Source of the DNA: an uncultured Armatimonadota bacterium
GTDB taxonomy: Bacteria; Armatimonadota; Fimbriimonadia; Fimbriimonadales; Fimbriimonadaceae
NCBI GenBank assembly: GCA_903833215.1
Contig: CAILEM010000147.1
Location: 1-64,000 of the forward strand
Direction of reading: 5' to 3'
Length of the DNA: 64,000 nt
Below the pieces are notes generated by a model that ran no database searches, was not told where the DNA came from, and saw nothing but the letters and a program-made list of their open reading frames with translations. This document shows positions 33,851-42,275 of the stretch, piece by piece (position 1 is the first letter of the stretch; every line of letters starts with the position of its first letter). A program made the position numbers and the translations under genes.

Positions 33851-34155
33851 CTGAAATAGACTCTAGGGGCAAAAGGGGCGGAAAACTCTCGAGTTCCGTG
33901 TATCTGATGGTCGACTGCGCCCGAGTTTCAGCCATCGATCTTCGAGAGAATGCGGTCCGAAAGGCTTACGGCGATGCAGGAGCAGCGCTTTGGCGTGATG
34001 TCACGATCGGAAGCGAAGATTGTCCCCCCTTCAAGGGGATTTGGGGCATGGGAACGATGCGTGATTTCCTACGAGAGCGCATACGGTTTCATAAGTTCGC
34101 AGAGGCTGACTTCATGCCGATTCATCGAGAAGCGGAACACGATTCAACTCAATGA
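33793..34155 (+). CDS. Hypothetical protein, probably the second part of a frameshifted gene
   Basis: The frame can start at the GTG at 33793 and gives 120 residues (PQFLYDWFIEQDGRIQWIAEIDSRGK to the end). The join CACAAAAGTG around 33787-33795 would fuse it to the preceding frame by a -1 shift, making one protein of about 270 residues. Two overlapping genes remain possible. No catalytic motif is recognised; the sequence is a beta-rich domain with SSVYLMVDCARVSAIDL followed by helices. Confidence 0.55.
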   Translation: MPQFLYDWFIEQDGRIQWIAEIDSRGKRGGKLSSSVYLMVDCARVSAIDLRENAVRKAYGDAGAALWRDVTIGSEDCPPFKGIWGMGTMRDFLRERIRFHKFAEADFMPIHREAEHDSTQ

Positions 34156-34234
34156 GTCCTACCCGTGATCCGTACAAATTGTTAAGCGTTCACCTGAACT
34201 GCCTTGGCTGAATTTAAGGGTCAAAGCGGTGATT

Positions 34235-34321
34235 ATGGAAACGATTCTTATCCTTTTGCTCGTGGTGCGTTTGTGCGGTGGTGGTGCCTGGTATTGGCGC
34301 GGATGGCGTAACCTTTGCTAA
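34235..34321 (+). CDS. Possible 28-residue hydrophobic peptide
   Basis: The short frame begins METILILLLVVRLCGGG and ends AWYWRGWRNLC, then a stop. A leucine-rich helix followed by a GGG turn and a Trp/Tyr/Arg segment is the pattern of very small DUF3309-like membrane peptides. There is no strong ribosome site. The rest of 34156-34533 contains a CCTAGCTG/CAGCTAGG hairpin at about 34337-34354 and nothing else I can identify. Confidence 0.35.
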   Translation: METILILLLVVRLCGGGAWYWRGWRNLC

Positions 34322-34533
34322 CGCCCAGAACCATCGCCTAGCTGGACAGCTAGGGCGGAGTTGGTACACCATTTCACCTTCGCCGCCCCAAATTGCTATT
34401 CACAATTTAGAACGCCACGTACCAACGGGGTAATTCGTCCCTACTCAGAGGACAGCGTCAACGAGGGTTTGAGACTGCCCATGACTGGTTCTGACCCCAT
34501 CGTCTGAGTTGAGAACGCTAAACTAGATTCAAG

Positions 34534-34830
34534 ATGGACGCATCAGAAACTGAACAACGTGCTTGTGAACTCGCCTATGAACACGCGCATGGGGTGAAGG
34601 TTGTGTTTTCAGAAATCCCGGCAGAGGAGTGTGAAGTCATCCTGAAGCGGATCCGAGAAAGGGTTCTCCAGATCGAGCAATTTGCGACTCATAACATGCT
34701 TGTGAGAAGGATTGGCGAGCAGCGAAGAACTCCGCAGCGGTTTATGGGGCCAGCGATGGTCACTGCCCTGGCCATGGGCGCGCTCATCCTTTTGGGGCTC
34801 GGGATCATGCAGCTAGTCGCAGGGCATTAG
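34534..34830 (+). CDS. Hypothetical protein with C-terminal transmembrane helix
   Basis: The 98-residue protein has a charged helical region (residues 1-68, with EECEVILKRIRERVLQIEQ) and one membrane helix near the end (MVTALAMGALILLGLGIMQLVAG). The pattern is that of a tail-anchored or small regulatory membrane protein. The family is not recognised. It converges on the HEAT-repeat gene, 9 nt apart. Confidence 0.65.
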   Translation: MDASETEQRACELAYEHAHGVKVVFSEIPAEECEVILKRIRERVLQIEQFATHNMLVRRIGEQRRTPQRFMGPAMVTALAMGALILLGLGIMQLVAGH

Positions 34831-34839
34831 GACGGTCCC

Positions 34840-35565
34840 TCACCCTAAATTCGTTAAGGCAACACGGGCCCTTGTCGCCACTTGCTCATCTGGGTCATTG
34901 ACGAGCGGACGGATAACAGGTTTGAATTTGGGATGCTCTGCAAGAATATCGAGTGCATGGTGGCGCACTAGCGGCGATCGACTTTTGAGGTGCGGCACGA
35001 CATACTCATCCATGAGCTTGTACCGACCTTTCACTTGAGTCAACTGCATCAGAAAAACCCACAGAGCGCAACATACAAGCCACTCGTCGTCCATTCTGAG
35101 AATCGAAAGGATGATCTTGCGGTCGAAGAAATCCTCTTCGTAGCCCATCGCATCGACAGCGCCAGATCTTAGGCGTGCGCTTGGTGAATTCTCAAACACG
35201 GAGCAGAGGAAAGCGTGAGCTTCGGCAGTATTCATCATGCCGATGAGCATCAAGATTTCCCCAACAAAGTTGGCCTCTTCGTTCATCTCAGTCGGGATGG
35301 ACCAAAGGTTTTCGCGATCGATCCCAGTGGCAATCCACTTCTGTTCAAATTCTGCGACAATCCGCTTGAACGAACTGAGGCCACGCTTGTATCCCATCAA
35401 GCACAGATTCGACGCTGCCCGGTTGCGTGACCAGAAGGATTCCCCAATCAGGCACTCCTGGAATAGCCTCCCTTTTCTGGTCTTGACGTCGGGGTACTTC
35501 TCAGCCAGGTCGAGAATAAAGGCTTGCCATTCTGGGCCTAACTTGCTGAATTTGCGTGGTTTCAA
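34840..35565 (-). CDS. HEAT-repeat protein
   Basis: The 241-residue, all-helical protein ends with recognisable HEAT-type repeats: LKSRSPLVRHHALDILAEHP and RPLVNDPDEQVATRARVALTNLG, each a short helix, a D/P turn and a second helix. Earlier helices (AEAHAFLCSVFENSPSARLRSGAVDAMGY) fit the same period. Such proteins are scaffolds for protein contacts; no enzymatic motif is seen. It stands alone. Confidence 0.75.
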   Translation of the reverse strand: MKPRKFSKLGPEWQAFILDLAEKYPDVKTRKGRLFQECLIGESFWSRNRAASNLCLMGYKRGLSSFKRIVAEFEQKWIATGIDRENLWSIPTEMNEEANFVGEILMLIGMMNTAEAHAFLCSVFENSPSARLRSGAVDAMGYEEDFFDRKIILSILRMDDEWLVCCALWVFLMQLTQVKGRYKLMDEYVVPHLKSRSPLVRHHALDILAEHPKFKPVIRPLVNDPDEQVATRARVALTNLG

Positions 35566-35640
35566 CGAACCCTATTCTGCCATGCGACCTCAGTGTTGGC
35601 AATGGCCCCAGTCATCAGGGAAATAACCCCCGGTGACACA

Positions 35641-35676
35641 TGTCCCCGTAGGCGCCGTTTCCGTGGCGACGAGCGG
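35641..35676 (-). repeat. Short GC-rich dispersed repeat, copy 1 (inverted)
   Basis: On the minus strand this reads GTCGCCACGGAAACGGCG followed by CCTACGGGG, very close to the copy at 57925-57960 and to the one at 36604-36644. It carries the hairpin-and-CTACGGGG tail of the family. It lies in the 337-bp gap 35566-35902, where I find no gene. Confidence 0.65.
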
Positions 35677-35740
35677 ACATTTCGTCGCGAACGCATTTCG
35701 ACGGTAAATGGTTAATTTCAATTTTCGGGTTCTTTTGAAA

Positions 35741-35783
35741 GGCTGCAACGCCGGTACGATCACCGACGACTACGGGTCTGGTC
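35741..35783 (+). repeat. Short GC-rich dispersed repeat, copy 2
   Basis: This 43-bp copy starts GGCTGCAACGCCGGTACG and ends GACTACGGG, then TCTGGTC. It matches the copy at 36506-36548 at all but a few positions. The CGCCGG/CCGACG arms can form an imperfect hairpin. Confidence 0.7.
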
Positions 35784-35902
35784 CTTAATTGATAAATTTT
35801 GTTCTGGGGCGTGAGGTAGTGCGCGCCAGACAGTGATTCTGCGTAGATGCAGATGGTCATCAGGCGCTACAATTTAGAATAACTGACTAGGAGGGAACGA
35901 CG

Positions 35903-36136
35903 ATGAGCTTTGATATCCCGCAGTATTTCGAGCCTCAAATCGAAAAATACGCACAAGCCCTTCATATCTCCCACGATGAAGCCGTCATTCGGCTCATCCA
36001 GACGGGCCTGAGCGCGACGCTGCCTCCAGTATCACCTCGTGACATCCTTGGAGCGTTCTCCAGCGCCGACCAAAGTGCAACCATGGACGAGGCTATCGAC
36101 ATCGCGATGAAAGATAGGCAAGTCAGGAACTCCTAG
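35903..36136 (+). CDS. Antitoxin-like protein of a second VapBC-type pair
   Basis: The 77-residue protein begins MSFDIPQYFEPQIEKYAQALHISHDEAVIRLIQTGL, a short helical DNA-binding-like N-terminus, and ends in an acidic tail (ADQSATMDEAIDIAMKDR). A GGAGGG ribosome site precedes the ATG. The damaged PIN toxin gene starts within a few bases of its stop, so it is read as its cognate antitoxin. The assignment rests on context and size more than on a motif. Confidence 0.7.
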   Translation: MSFDIPQYFEPQIEKYAQALHISHDEAVIRLIQTGLSATLPPVSPRDILGAFSSADQSATMDEAIDIAMKDRQVRNS

Positions 36137-36143
36137 GCGCCCG

Positions 36144-36506
36144 ATCCGTAAAGGGCTTCTCGATACTGACATCCTGTCGGAGATCAGCAAAGGAATCAAC
36201 AAATCGGTATTTGCTCGCGCGTCACGATATCTTGACGAACACGGCAACTTCACGTTTACAAGTATTAGGGTTTACGAGGCTCTGTATGGGCTAAAAGCTA
36301 AGCCAGCGCCTTTGCAGGCTGCACGGCTTCTTGAACTTGTGACAATTCACGATGAGATCCTGCCGGATGAAACCGACTATAGGTTGGCTGCAGACATTCG
36401 TGCAGCAATGCATCTCCCAGGTACTGAGATCGGAAGAGCCGATCCGGTCATCGCAGCATGTGCCTATCGGCGGCACCTCGCGATGGTGACCGGCAATACG
36501 AAGTAG
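36144..36506 (+). pseudogene. PIN-domain toxin (VapC) without a standard start and truncated at its C-terminus
   Basis: The frame reads GLLDTDILSEISKG, then VYEALYGLK, then GRADPVIAACAYRRHLAMVTGNTK and stops. These are the PIN acidic motifs of VapC. The open frame upstream, back to 36111, contains no ATG, GTG or TTG; only ATC (36144) or ATA (36114) could initiate. VapC proteins normally extend another 12-18 residues past the VTGNTK strand; here the stop codon is created by the first base of a dispersed repeat (36506-36548). It may be a toxin inactivated by repeat insertion, or one using a rare start. Confidence 0.65.
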
Positions 36507-36548
36507 GCTGCTGCGCCGGTACGATCTCCGGCGACTACGGGGCTGGTC
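36506..36548 (+). repeat. Short GC-rich dispersed repeat, copy 3
   Basis: This 43-bp copy starts GGCTGCTGCGCCGGTACG and ends GGGGCTGGTC, with the CGCCGG/CCGGCG arms pairing around TACGATCT. Its first base completes the TAG stop of the truncated VapC frame. Confidence 0.72.
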
Positions 36549-36603
36549 GGTCATCTGACTTTTTGGGCTAGAACGGCTGGTGGTTAGTGGGTTTTCAACC
36601 AGA

Positions 36604-36644
36604 GGCTGCGGCGACGCCACGGAGACGTCGACTACGGGGCGGGT
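36604..36644 (+). repeat. Short GC-rich dispersed repeat, copy 4
   Basis: This 41-bp copy reads GGCTGCGGCGACGCCACG, then GAGACGTCGACTACGGGGCGGGT. It ends 34 bp before the likely start of the TIGR03790-like gene, so it lies in that gene's control region. Confidence 0.7.
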
Positions 36645-36677
36645 TGGTGGTTGATTGTTTTGGTTTCGGGAGGTGAG

Positions 36678-39137
36678 GTGGTTGGTAAGCTAGCGGGCGT
36701 GTTTGTTCGTCGCGCTTTTGCGGTTTTGCTGTCGCTTGGTTTGCTCACGCTTGCATCGATGTCACTGGCTGGATTGGCGCCTGAGAATGTGGCGGTGGTT
36801 GTTAATGGGGATAGCTGGGCATCGATGACTGTGGCCAATGAGTACCAGCGGTTGCGTGGGATTCCATCATGCAATGTGATCGTGCTGTCAGGACTGACGA
36901 GCGTAGAGACTACGGATGTCGAGCATTTTCGCAAGGAAATCTTAACACCGGTTTTCGGGGCGATCGCGGCACGTGGTTTGACGAAGCAGATCGACTGCAT
37001 CACCTACAGCGTCGATATCCCCTACGCAGTGAACGTGACCTCGGACATGGGGAGCAAGAAGTTCCCGATGGTGATCACGGGGATGGCTTCTACCAACGGG
37101 CTGACCTACCTCCATGAGTGGGTCGAGAAGAAAGACACCGAATACCTCCGACTTGATATCAATCGCTACCATCGACGAACCCTTCCCTTGCCTCGCGGGG
37201 CCTCTTTGACGGAGGCTGAGACTGCGGAGATGGCTCGCGGGCTCGACCTGTACCAGCAGAAGAAGTATGCCGAGTCGGCAGAAGTCCTCAAGAAACTGCT
37301 TGATGTCGGTCGGTCCGATCCTGACATCGCCTACGACCTCGCGTGCAGTTTGGCTTTGGCAGGAAAGGCTACCGAGGCGATCTCAGCGCTCAAGACGGCA
37401 GTGGAATCTGGATGGAGAAACTCGGTACAGACGTCAAGCGATCCTGACCTCAAATCGCTCCAAGGGCGTAGCGAGTTCGTACAGCTTATCGACAAGATGA
37501 AGTCGATGCCTCTCAAAGTGCAAGAGGGTTTCGGGTTTCGATCGCAACGTGCCTGGGGGAGAGATGGAACGCCAGGAGCCTCAGGCCCTCACTACATGCT
37601 CTCCACGATGCTTGGCGTTACTTGCGGTCGCGCCAACTCGGTCAACGAGGTACTTGCTTCCCTAGCCCGATCTGCTACTGCAGATGGCACGTCACCCACG
37701 GGTTCGATTTACTTTCCTCAGAATGGCGATGTCCGATCTACAACCCGAGCTTGGGCATTCAATGCGGCAGCCAATACCTTGAAGCAGCTGGGAGTGAACG
37801 CAGTCGTTGAGAATGGAATCCTGCCCGTAAAGCGTGCGGATGTTGCTGGCGCGATGATTGGAACGGCTGGATTCGATTGGAATGCTTCGGGGAGCACGGT
37901 GCTTCCAGGTGCGATTATCGAACACTTAACGAGCTTTGGCGCGGTGTTGTCCGAGCGGAGCGACCAGACACCCTGCACGGACTTCATCCGGGCGGGAGCC
38001 TCGGGGACTTCAGGCACGGTGACGGAGCCCTACGCCCTTCAGCAGAAATTCCCAACTGCATTCATGCACGTGATGTACTGCCGAGGCTGGACCCTTGCCG
38101 AGTCCTTCTATCAGTCGCTTTTTGGTCCTTACCAGCTACTTGTGATCGGAGATCCACTGTGCAAGCCTTGGGCGAAGTCTGTAAAGGAGTACGTTTCCGG
38201 GCTGCCCTATGGTCCACACCCTAAGGGTCTTCTCAAGCTCAAACCGAAAATCTTTGGGGGCGACAATAATTCAGTGGCAAGCTTTGAGTTCTATGTCGAC
38301 GGCCGACTCTTTACTCCATGTCTGCCAGGGTCGACGTTAAGTTTTGACTCCACTAATTTGGATTACGGCTTTCATGAAGTTTCGATGGTAGCTGTTCACA
38401 AGGGACCGCAGGAGTATCGAAGTCGAACGGCGGCCGCGATTGTAACTCGAAAATCCGCTAAGAACACCTTCACAGTGGCACCAACTGGTAGCCCAGTTGC
38501 TTTGGAAGGCTATGCGGCCCTTTACCTGAGCTGCCCTGGTGCGAAGTCAATAGAGGTAATCCACTATGGCCAAGTTATCGCCAAGTTGACCGGTTCGAAG
38601 GGAGTCATTCAAGTCCCATGTTCGAATCTCGGACTGGGACGAGTTGAACTAGAACCGATTGCTAGAACAGCAAATGGTGCCATCCATGGACCGCCATTCA
38701 TCCTAAACATAGAAGCGACGGTTCTTAGACCCAGCTCACAGGAAATTTCTGGGAATTTGGCTCCCGGTTTGGCTCTGACATTTGATGGCGGGCCTCCTTT
38801 AACGGTTAAGGACACGATCGCCCCGAATTGGCTTTCGAACCTAGTGAAGGGTCCCTCGCAGCACTTCGTGCTATCGGGGTTCTTCGACAGCGCCAAGAAG
38901 GATTTGTATCAGATCCAGATGCGCACGAATACGGGTGCGGCGGTGAAGATTGATGGCCATCGAGTTCTTGGGGCGAACAATGAGTCGCAATTGTTTGCGC
39001 CGGCGCTGCTGAATCCTGGTCGGCATCGAATAGAGATTCTCGGCATCGCGTCACCCGGGGCATTCATGGATATACGCATGGGTGTGAACGGGGTTCAACA
39101 CCTCGCCGAGGGGCAGTTTAAGCATTCAGTTCCGTAG
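36678..39137 (+). CDS. TIGR03790-like exported protein with TPR insertion
   Basis: The large protein (about 819 residues from the GTG at 36678, behind GGAGG) has a signal peptide (VFVRRAFAVLLSLGLLTLASMSLAG). The N-terminal region AVVVNGDSWASMTVANEYQRLRGIPSCNVIVLSG and later GASGTSGTVTEPY and CRGWTLAESFYQSLFGPYQLLVIGDPLCKPW match TIGR03790, an uncharacterised family related in layout to C25-like peptidases. Around residues 190-275 a TPR-type segment (YQQKKYAESAEVLKKLLDVGRSDPDIAYDLA) is inserted. The C-terminal third is beta-rich and of unknown type. A start further upstream at the TTG at 36651 is possible. Function not established. Confidence 0.75.
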   Translation: MVGKLAGVFVRRAFAVLLSLGLLTLASMSLAGLAPENVAVVVNGDSWASMTVANEYQRLRGIPSCNVIVLSGLTSVETTDVEHFRKEILTPVFGAIAARGLTKQIDCITYSVDIPYAVNVTSDMGSKKFPMVITGMASTNGLTYLHEWVEKKDTEYLRLDINRYHRRTLPLPRGASLTEAETAEMARGLDLYQQKKYAESAEVLKKLLDVGRSDPDIAYDLACSLALAGKATEAISALKTAVESGWRNSVQTSSDPDLKSLQGRSEFVQLIDKMKSMPLKVQEGFGFRSQRAWGRDGTPGASGPHYMLSTMLGVTCGRANSVNEVLASLARSATADGTSPTGSIYFPQNGDVRSTTRAWAFNAAANTLKQLGVNAVVENGILPVKRADVAGAMIGTAGFDWNASGSTVLPGAIIEHLTSFGAVLSERSDQTPCTDFIRAGASGTSGTVTEPYALQQKFPTAFMHVMYCRGWTLAESFYQSLFGPYQLLVIGDPLCKPWAKSVKEYVSGLPYGPHPKGLLKLKPKIFGGDNNSVASFEFYVDGRLFTPCLPGSTLSFDSTNLDYGFHEVSMVAVHKGPQEYRSRTAAAIVTRKSAKNTFTVAPTGSPVALEGYAALYLSCPGAKSIEVIHYGQVIAKLTGSKGVIQVPCSNLGLGRVELEPIARTANGAIHGPPFILNIEATVLRPSSQEISGNLAPGLALTFDGGPPLTVKDTIAPNWLSNLVKGPSQHFVLSGFFDSAKKDLYQIQMRTNTGAAVKIDGHRVLGANNESQLFAPALLNPGRHRIEILGIASPGAFMDIRMGVNGVQHLAEGQFKHSVP

Positions 39138-39427
39138 GGTTGCACCCGCCGACAGCCGAAGGTACCAGGGCTGCGCCCTTCGCTATTATGTTGCGCACCT
39201 TTGGTGCTCCCAGAAGCATTCTTAGATTGGAGTGATACCCAAGAGATTGACCACCTGCAGGGTTCCGGGAAGGGAAAGTCCAGCTCGTCTCTCCTCAACG
39301 TCCAGCGGTGCAAGCGACCATTCCAGCAACCAAACAGAACAGAACGAATAGACAAGAAGCGAACCGTTTGGAGGAAAACGCGGGAACCCTGGATTGCGAT
39401 CAAGTTACGCGAAATGAAACCTACCGG

Positions 39428-39877
39428 CTACGGATTCACGTCAATGACGAGGGTGACCGGGCCGTCGTTGACGAGGTGGACTTCCATTTCGCAGCCGAAG
39501 AAACCGGTGGGGACGCCGAAGCCGTGGCTTCGCATGTAGGTTACGAAATGGTAGAAGAGCTCCTTACCTTGATCGAAGGGGGCGCTTTCGGTGAAGCTGG
39601 GGCGGCGACTCTTTTTGGTTTCACCGTAGACGGTGAAATTGGATACGGCTAAAACATCGTGGCCGGGCGAATCGAGTAGCGAGATGTTGATCTTGCCGTC
39701 GGCGTCGTTGAAGATCCTCAGGTTCGCGATCTTCTCGGCGAGCTTTTTTGCTTCGGTTGCGGTGTCCTCGCGGTGAACCCCAACGAGAAGCAATAAGCCT
39801 CGGCCAATTTCGGACCGATTGCCCGTTTCCTTTTCACAAACGGACGCACTGGAGACTCGTTGAACGATAGCTCGCAT
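39428..39877 (-). CDS. dtd: D-aminoacyl-tRNA deacylase
   Basis: The 149-residue protein hydrolyses D-aminoacyl-tRNA and mischarged glycyl-tRNA, protecting translation. It starts MRAIVQRVSSASVCE, typical of Dtd, and has LAVSNFTVYGETKKSRRPSFTESAPFDQG, the SQFTL/ALxDxxKGRRPSF region with local variation. GVPTGFFGCEMEVHLVNDGPVTLVID is the conserved C-terminal NxGPVT motif. It follows ftsA by 7 nt on the same strand, in the place where ftsZ is usually found. The 290 bp beyond its stop hold no gene I can support. Confidence 0.93.
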   Translation of the reverse strand: MRAIVQRVSSASVCEKETGNRSEIGRGLLLLVGVHREDTATEAKKLAEKIANLRIFNDADGKINISLLDSPGHDVLAVSNFTVYGETKKSRRPSFTESAPFDQGKELFYHFVTYMRSHGFGVPTGFFGCEMEVHLVNDGPVTLVIDVNP

Positions 39878-39884
39878 AGGGGGA

Positions 39885-41099
39885 TTACCTGCTGAGAATA
39901 GAGAACAAGCTCTTGACTCGATCTCGCCAAGGGAGTTCCCCTTCGGCAGGCGTCAATTCGTCAAAACACTGAATGGTGAAGCTTGCGAGCCCGACGGCTG
40001 TCGCCATGCCGACCTGCTTTGGTACTTTCTTGCCCAGGCTTGGCTCGGCAATACGCACCTTGAAACGCGGCAAGACGTCCGTAAAGACCTGATCCGTGGC
40101 GGGAAGCGCGCTGCCTCCACCGGTCAAAACAATGCCGCCCGGCAGCAAGGCACCGAGGTTACTAAGATCGATCTGCTTACCGACCAACTTCGCAATTTCC
40201 TTCATTCGGCTCTGGATGATTTCGCACAGAACTTTGCGCTGCATGGGTCGAGCCGATGGTTGGCCGAGTTGAAGCACTTCGACACTGTCCTTATCGTCAA
40301 CTAACTTTGCGAGGGCCGACCCTGACTCGAGTTTCAATCGCTCGGCTTCTTCCGGCGACGTTTTGAGTAACTGACTCAAGTCGCTACTGACGGCGATGCC
40401 ACCGACCGGAATCGAAGCACTAAAAGCAATGGAGCCATTCACAAAAATCGCAACGTCAGTCGTGCTGCCACCAATGTCGACGACGGCAACGCCTAAATCC
40501 ATTTCCTCAGGAGTTAGCACGCCTACTCCAGATGCCAAAGATTGAATCAGCATTTGCTCAACGCGCTTTCCTGCCCCATTGACGCACTGCTCGATGTTTT
40601 GAAGTGAGCTCGATTGTCCGGTAGCGATGTAAGTCAAAACTTCTAGCTTCGAACCGGGCATACCAACTGGCTTGTGGACATTCCGCTGGCCATCGACACG
40701 AAATTCGCGCGGAAGGGACTGGATCTGCTCGCGATCAGCAGGAATGGTGACGGATCGGCTGTGGTTGATCACCTCAAGCACATCCTGGTGCGTTAATTTG
40801 CGTCCGGCCGGAACGATTGGCTTGTAACCTTGTGAACTGATGCCTTCGATATGAGCACCACTGACGCCCACGACGAGAGATTCAATATCCTCTTCGACCC
40901 CCAGTTCCACACGTCGGACGACGTCGGCAATCGCGCGGGAGACCTCGGACATGTCGGCGACCTGGCCTCGACGCATGCCTTTGCAGGGTACGGACGCCAC
41001 GGCATCAATGGTCATACCATCGGCCCCATCGGCGCTGGCAACAAGACAAGTGACCTTGGTAGACCCAAGGTCGAGGACGGCAACTAAATCACTATTCAT
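39885..41099 (-). CDS. ftsA: Cell division protein FtsA
   Basis: The 404-residue actin-like protein tethers FtsZ filaments to the membrane. VAVLDLGSTKVTCLVA is the phosphate-1 motif and VAVVDIGGSTTDVAIFVNGSI is the phosphate-2 motif. GIVLTGGGSALP is the adenosine motif. The inserted 1C domain (about residues 85-165) and the amphipathic C-terminal tail (DRVKSLFSIL) fit FtsA. It overlaps the upstream DUF1290 gene by 4 nt. ftsZ is not adjacent, which is unusual. Confidence 0.93.
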   Translation of the reverse strand: MNSDLVAVLDLGSTKVTCLVASADGADGMTIDAVASVPCKGMRRGQVADMSEVSRAIADVVRRVELGVEEDIESLVVGVSGAHIEGISSQGYKPIVPAGRKLTHQDVLEVINHSRSVTIPADREQIQSLPREFRVDGQRNVHKPVGMPGSKLEVLTYIATGQSSSLQNIEQCVNGAGKRVEQMLIQSLASGVGVLTPEEMDLGVAVVDIGGSTTDVAIFVNGSIAFSASIPVGGIAVSSDLSQLLKTSPEEAERLKLESGSALAKLVDDKDSVEVLQLGQPSARPMQRKVLCEIIQSRMKEIAKLVGKQIDLSNLGALLPGGIVLTGGGSALPATDQVFTDVLPRFKVRIAEPSLGKKVPKQVGMATAVGLASFTIQCFDELTPAEGELPWRDRVKSLFSILSR

Positions 41100-41509
41100 G
41101 GATTGGGCTCAGGCTGTGCAGTTGCGACGGGCTGGGCCTGCGCCTGCAACCGTCGACGCTCGCGAGCGTCCTGCCATTTTGTTAAACCATACCGCCTAAT
41201 AAGGCTCAGGTTAGTAAAGAGTCTTGCACCGAGAACAAGCGCGATCGCAAGAAAAAGGTCAATTTGAATCTGATCGCCCAACCATGCGAGAAAAGAAGCA
41301 ATGATTACGTTGGAGATAAACCCCGTGATAAACACTTCTTGGCGGAATTTATCTTCCAATCCCGCGCGGATTCCACCACAGACGGTGTCGAATCCGGCCA
41401 AGCATGCAACGGCCAAATATTGCCCATAAACTCCCGGAATCGCCGGCGCATGAAATGCAATCGCGACGAATGCTCCCAGGAGCAGGGCAAATATCGGGAT
41501 GAGGATCAC
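41096..41509 (-). CDS. Small basic membrane protein, DUF1290 (Sbp-like)
   Basis: The 137-residue protein has three to four membrane helices with FALLLGAFVAIAFHAPAIPGVYGQYLAVACLAGFDTVCGGIRAGLEDKF, the DUF1290 signature. It lies between ftsQ/DUF881 and ftsA, as in actinobacteria and clostridia, where the function is still unclear. A positively charged C-terminal tail (RERRRLQAQAQ) follows. It is part of a string of 4-nt ATGA overlaps. Confidence 0.88.
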   Translation of the reverse strand: MILIPIFALLLGAFVAIAFHAPAIPGVYGQYLAVACLAGFDTVCGGIRAGLEDKFRQEVFITGFISNVIIASFLAWLGDQIQIDLFLAIALVLGARLFTNLSLIRRYGLTKWQDARERRRLQAQAQPVATAQPEPNP

Positions 41510-42270
41510 TTCGTTGCCCTCGGCGGCTTCGCAATCTTATGGGTTGTATTTCCGACGAATTCAGGCAGTTCCTGGTTCTTCACACCATCGATCTGAACCA
41601 TCGTGGGGTCCGTTGAACGGATTTCGGCAAGGACACCACCAGGCATGTTCATGGCTCCCAGAAGGGTTGAGGTGTCACCTACCGCCCGTATCAGAACTGG
41701 CGAAGCAATCTTAATATCGTTGACTAGGATCGTCGTCCCGACGCAGCGGAAGCTTGTGTTGCCCGCAACCCGGTGATTGTTGACGGAAACGGCTTCGGCA
41801 CCCGATGCGACAAGTTCGTTGACGACTTTGAGGACATCGACGTCGTGGATGATGGCATCAGACGGCAGTCCAAAATTCAGCGTCGTGCCTGGGGTTCCCT
41901 TCTGGCTGTCGCGCAGAGTGACTACGACTCCGGGGCCAACGACTTTGGTGAGTCCCGCAAAGATTTTGAGTTCCTGCAGGCTATCGTTTAAGACTTTGCC
42001 CTGACCACCCTGGCTCGCTAGCGAATATTCCAGCCGCGTCTTGTCAGCCTGAAGCTTGGATACTTCACTCGACATCCGTTGAAATGCGTCGATGTCAACG
42101 CTCGCCTCATTTACCCGGTTTCTCATGTCGGGCGAAAGGAAGCTTTTTCGGCTACTACGCGTCGTCTGGGTCACCCAGGCAAGCGAGATCATGAACCCAA
42201 GCACGAGGCACATTCCTGACACAGGCATGACCCAAGACTGCTTATTAATTTGTGATACAAATGGATTCAC
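41506..42270 (-). CDS. DUF881 family envelope protein
   Basis: The 254-residue protein has one N-terminal membrane helix (VMPVSGMCLVLGFMISLAWV), a coiled-coil stretch (residues 55-95) and an outer domain with NELVASGAEAVSVNNHRVAGNTSFRCVGTTILVNDIKIASPVLIRAVGD, the DUF881 signature. It pairs with DUF1290 in division clusters of gram-positive bacteria. Its exact role is unknown. It follows ftsQ by 5 nt. Confidence 0.88.
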   Translation of the reverse strand: MNPFVSQINKQSWVMPVSGMCLVLGFMISLAWVTQTTRSSRKSFLSPDMRNRVNEASVDIDAFQRMSSEVSKLQADKTRLEYSLASQGGQGKVLNDSLQELKIFAGLTKVVGPGVVVTLRDSQKGTPGTTLNFGLPSDAIIHDVDVLKVVNELVASGAEAVSVNNHRVAGNTSFRCVGTTILVNDIKIASPVLIRAVGDTSTLLGAMNMPGGVLAEIRSTDPTMVQIDGVKNQELPEFVGNTTHKIAKPPRATK

Positions 42271-42275
42271 AGAAA

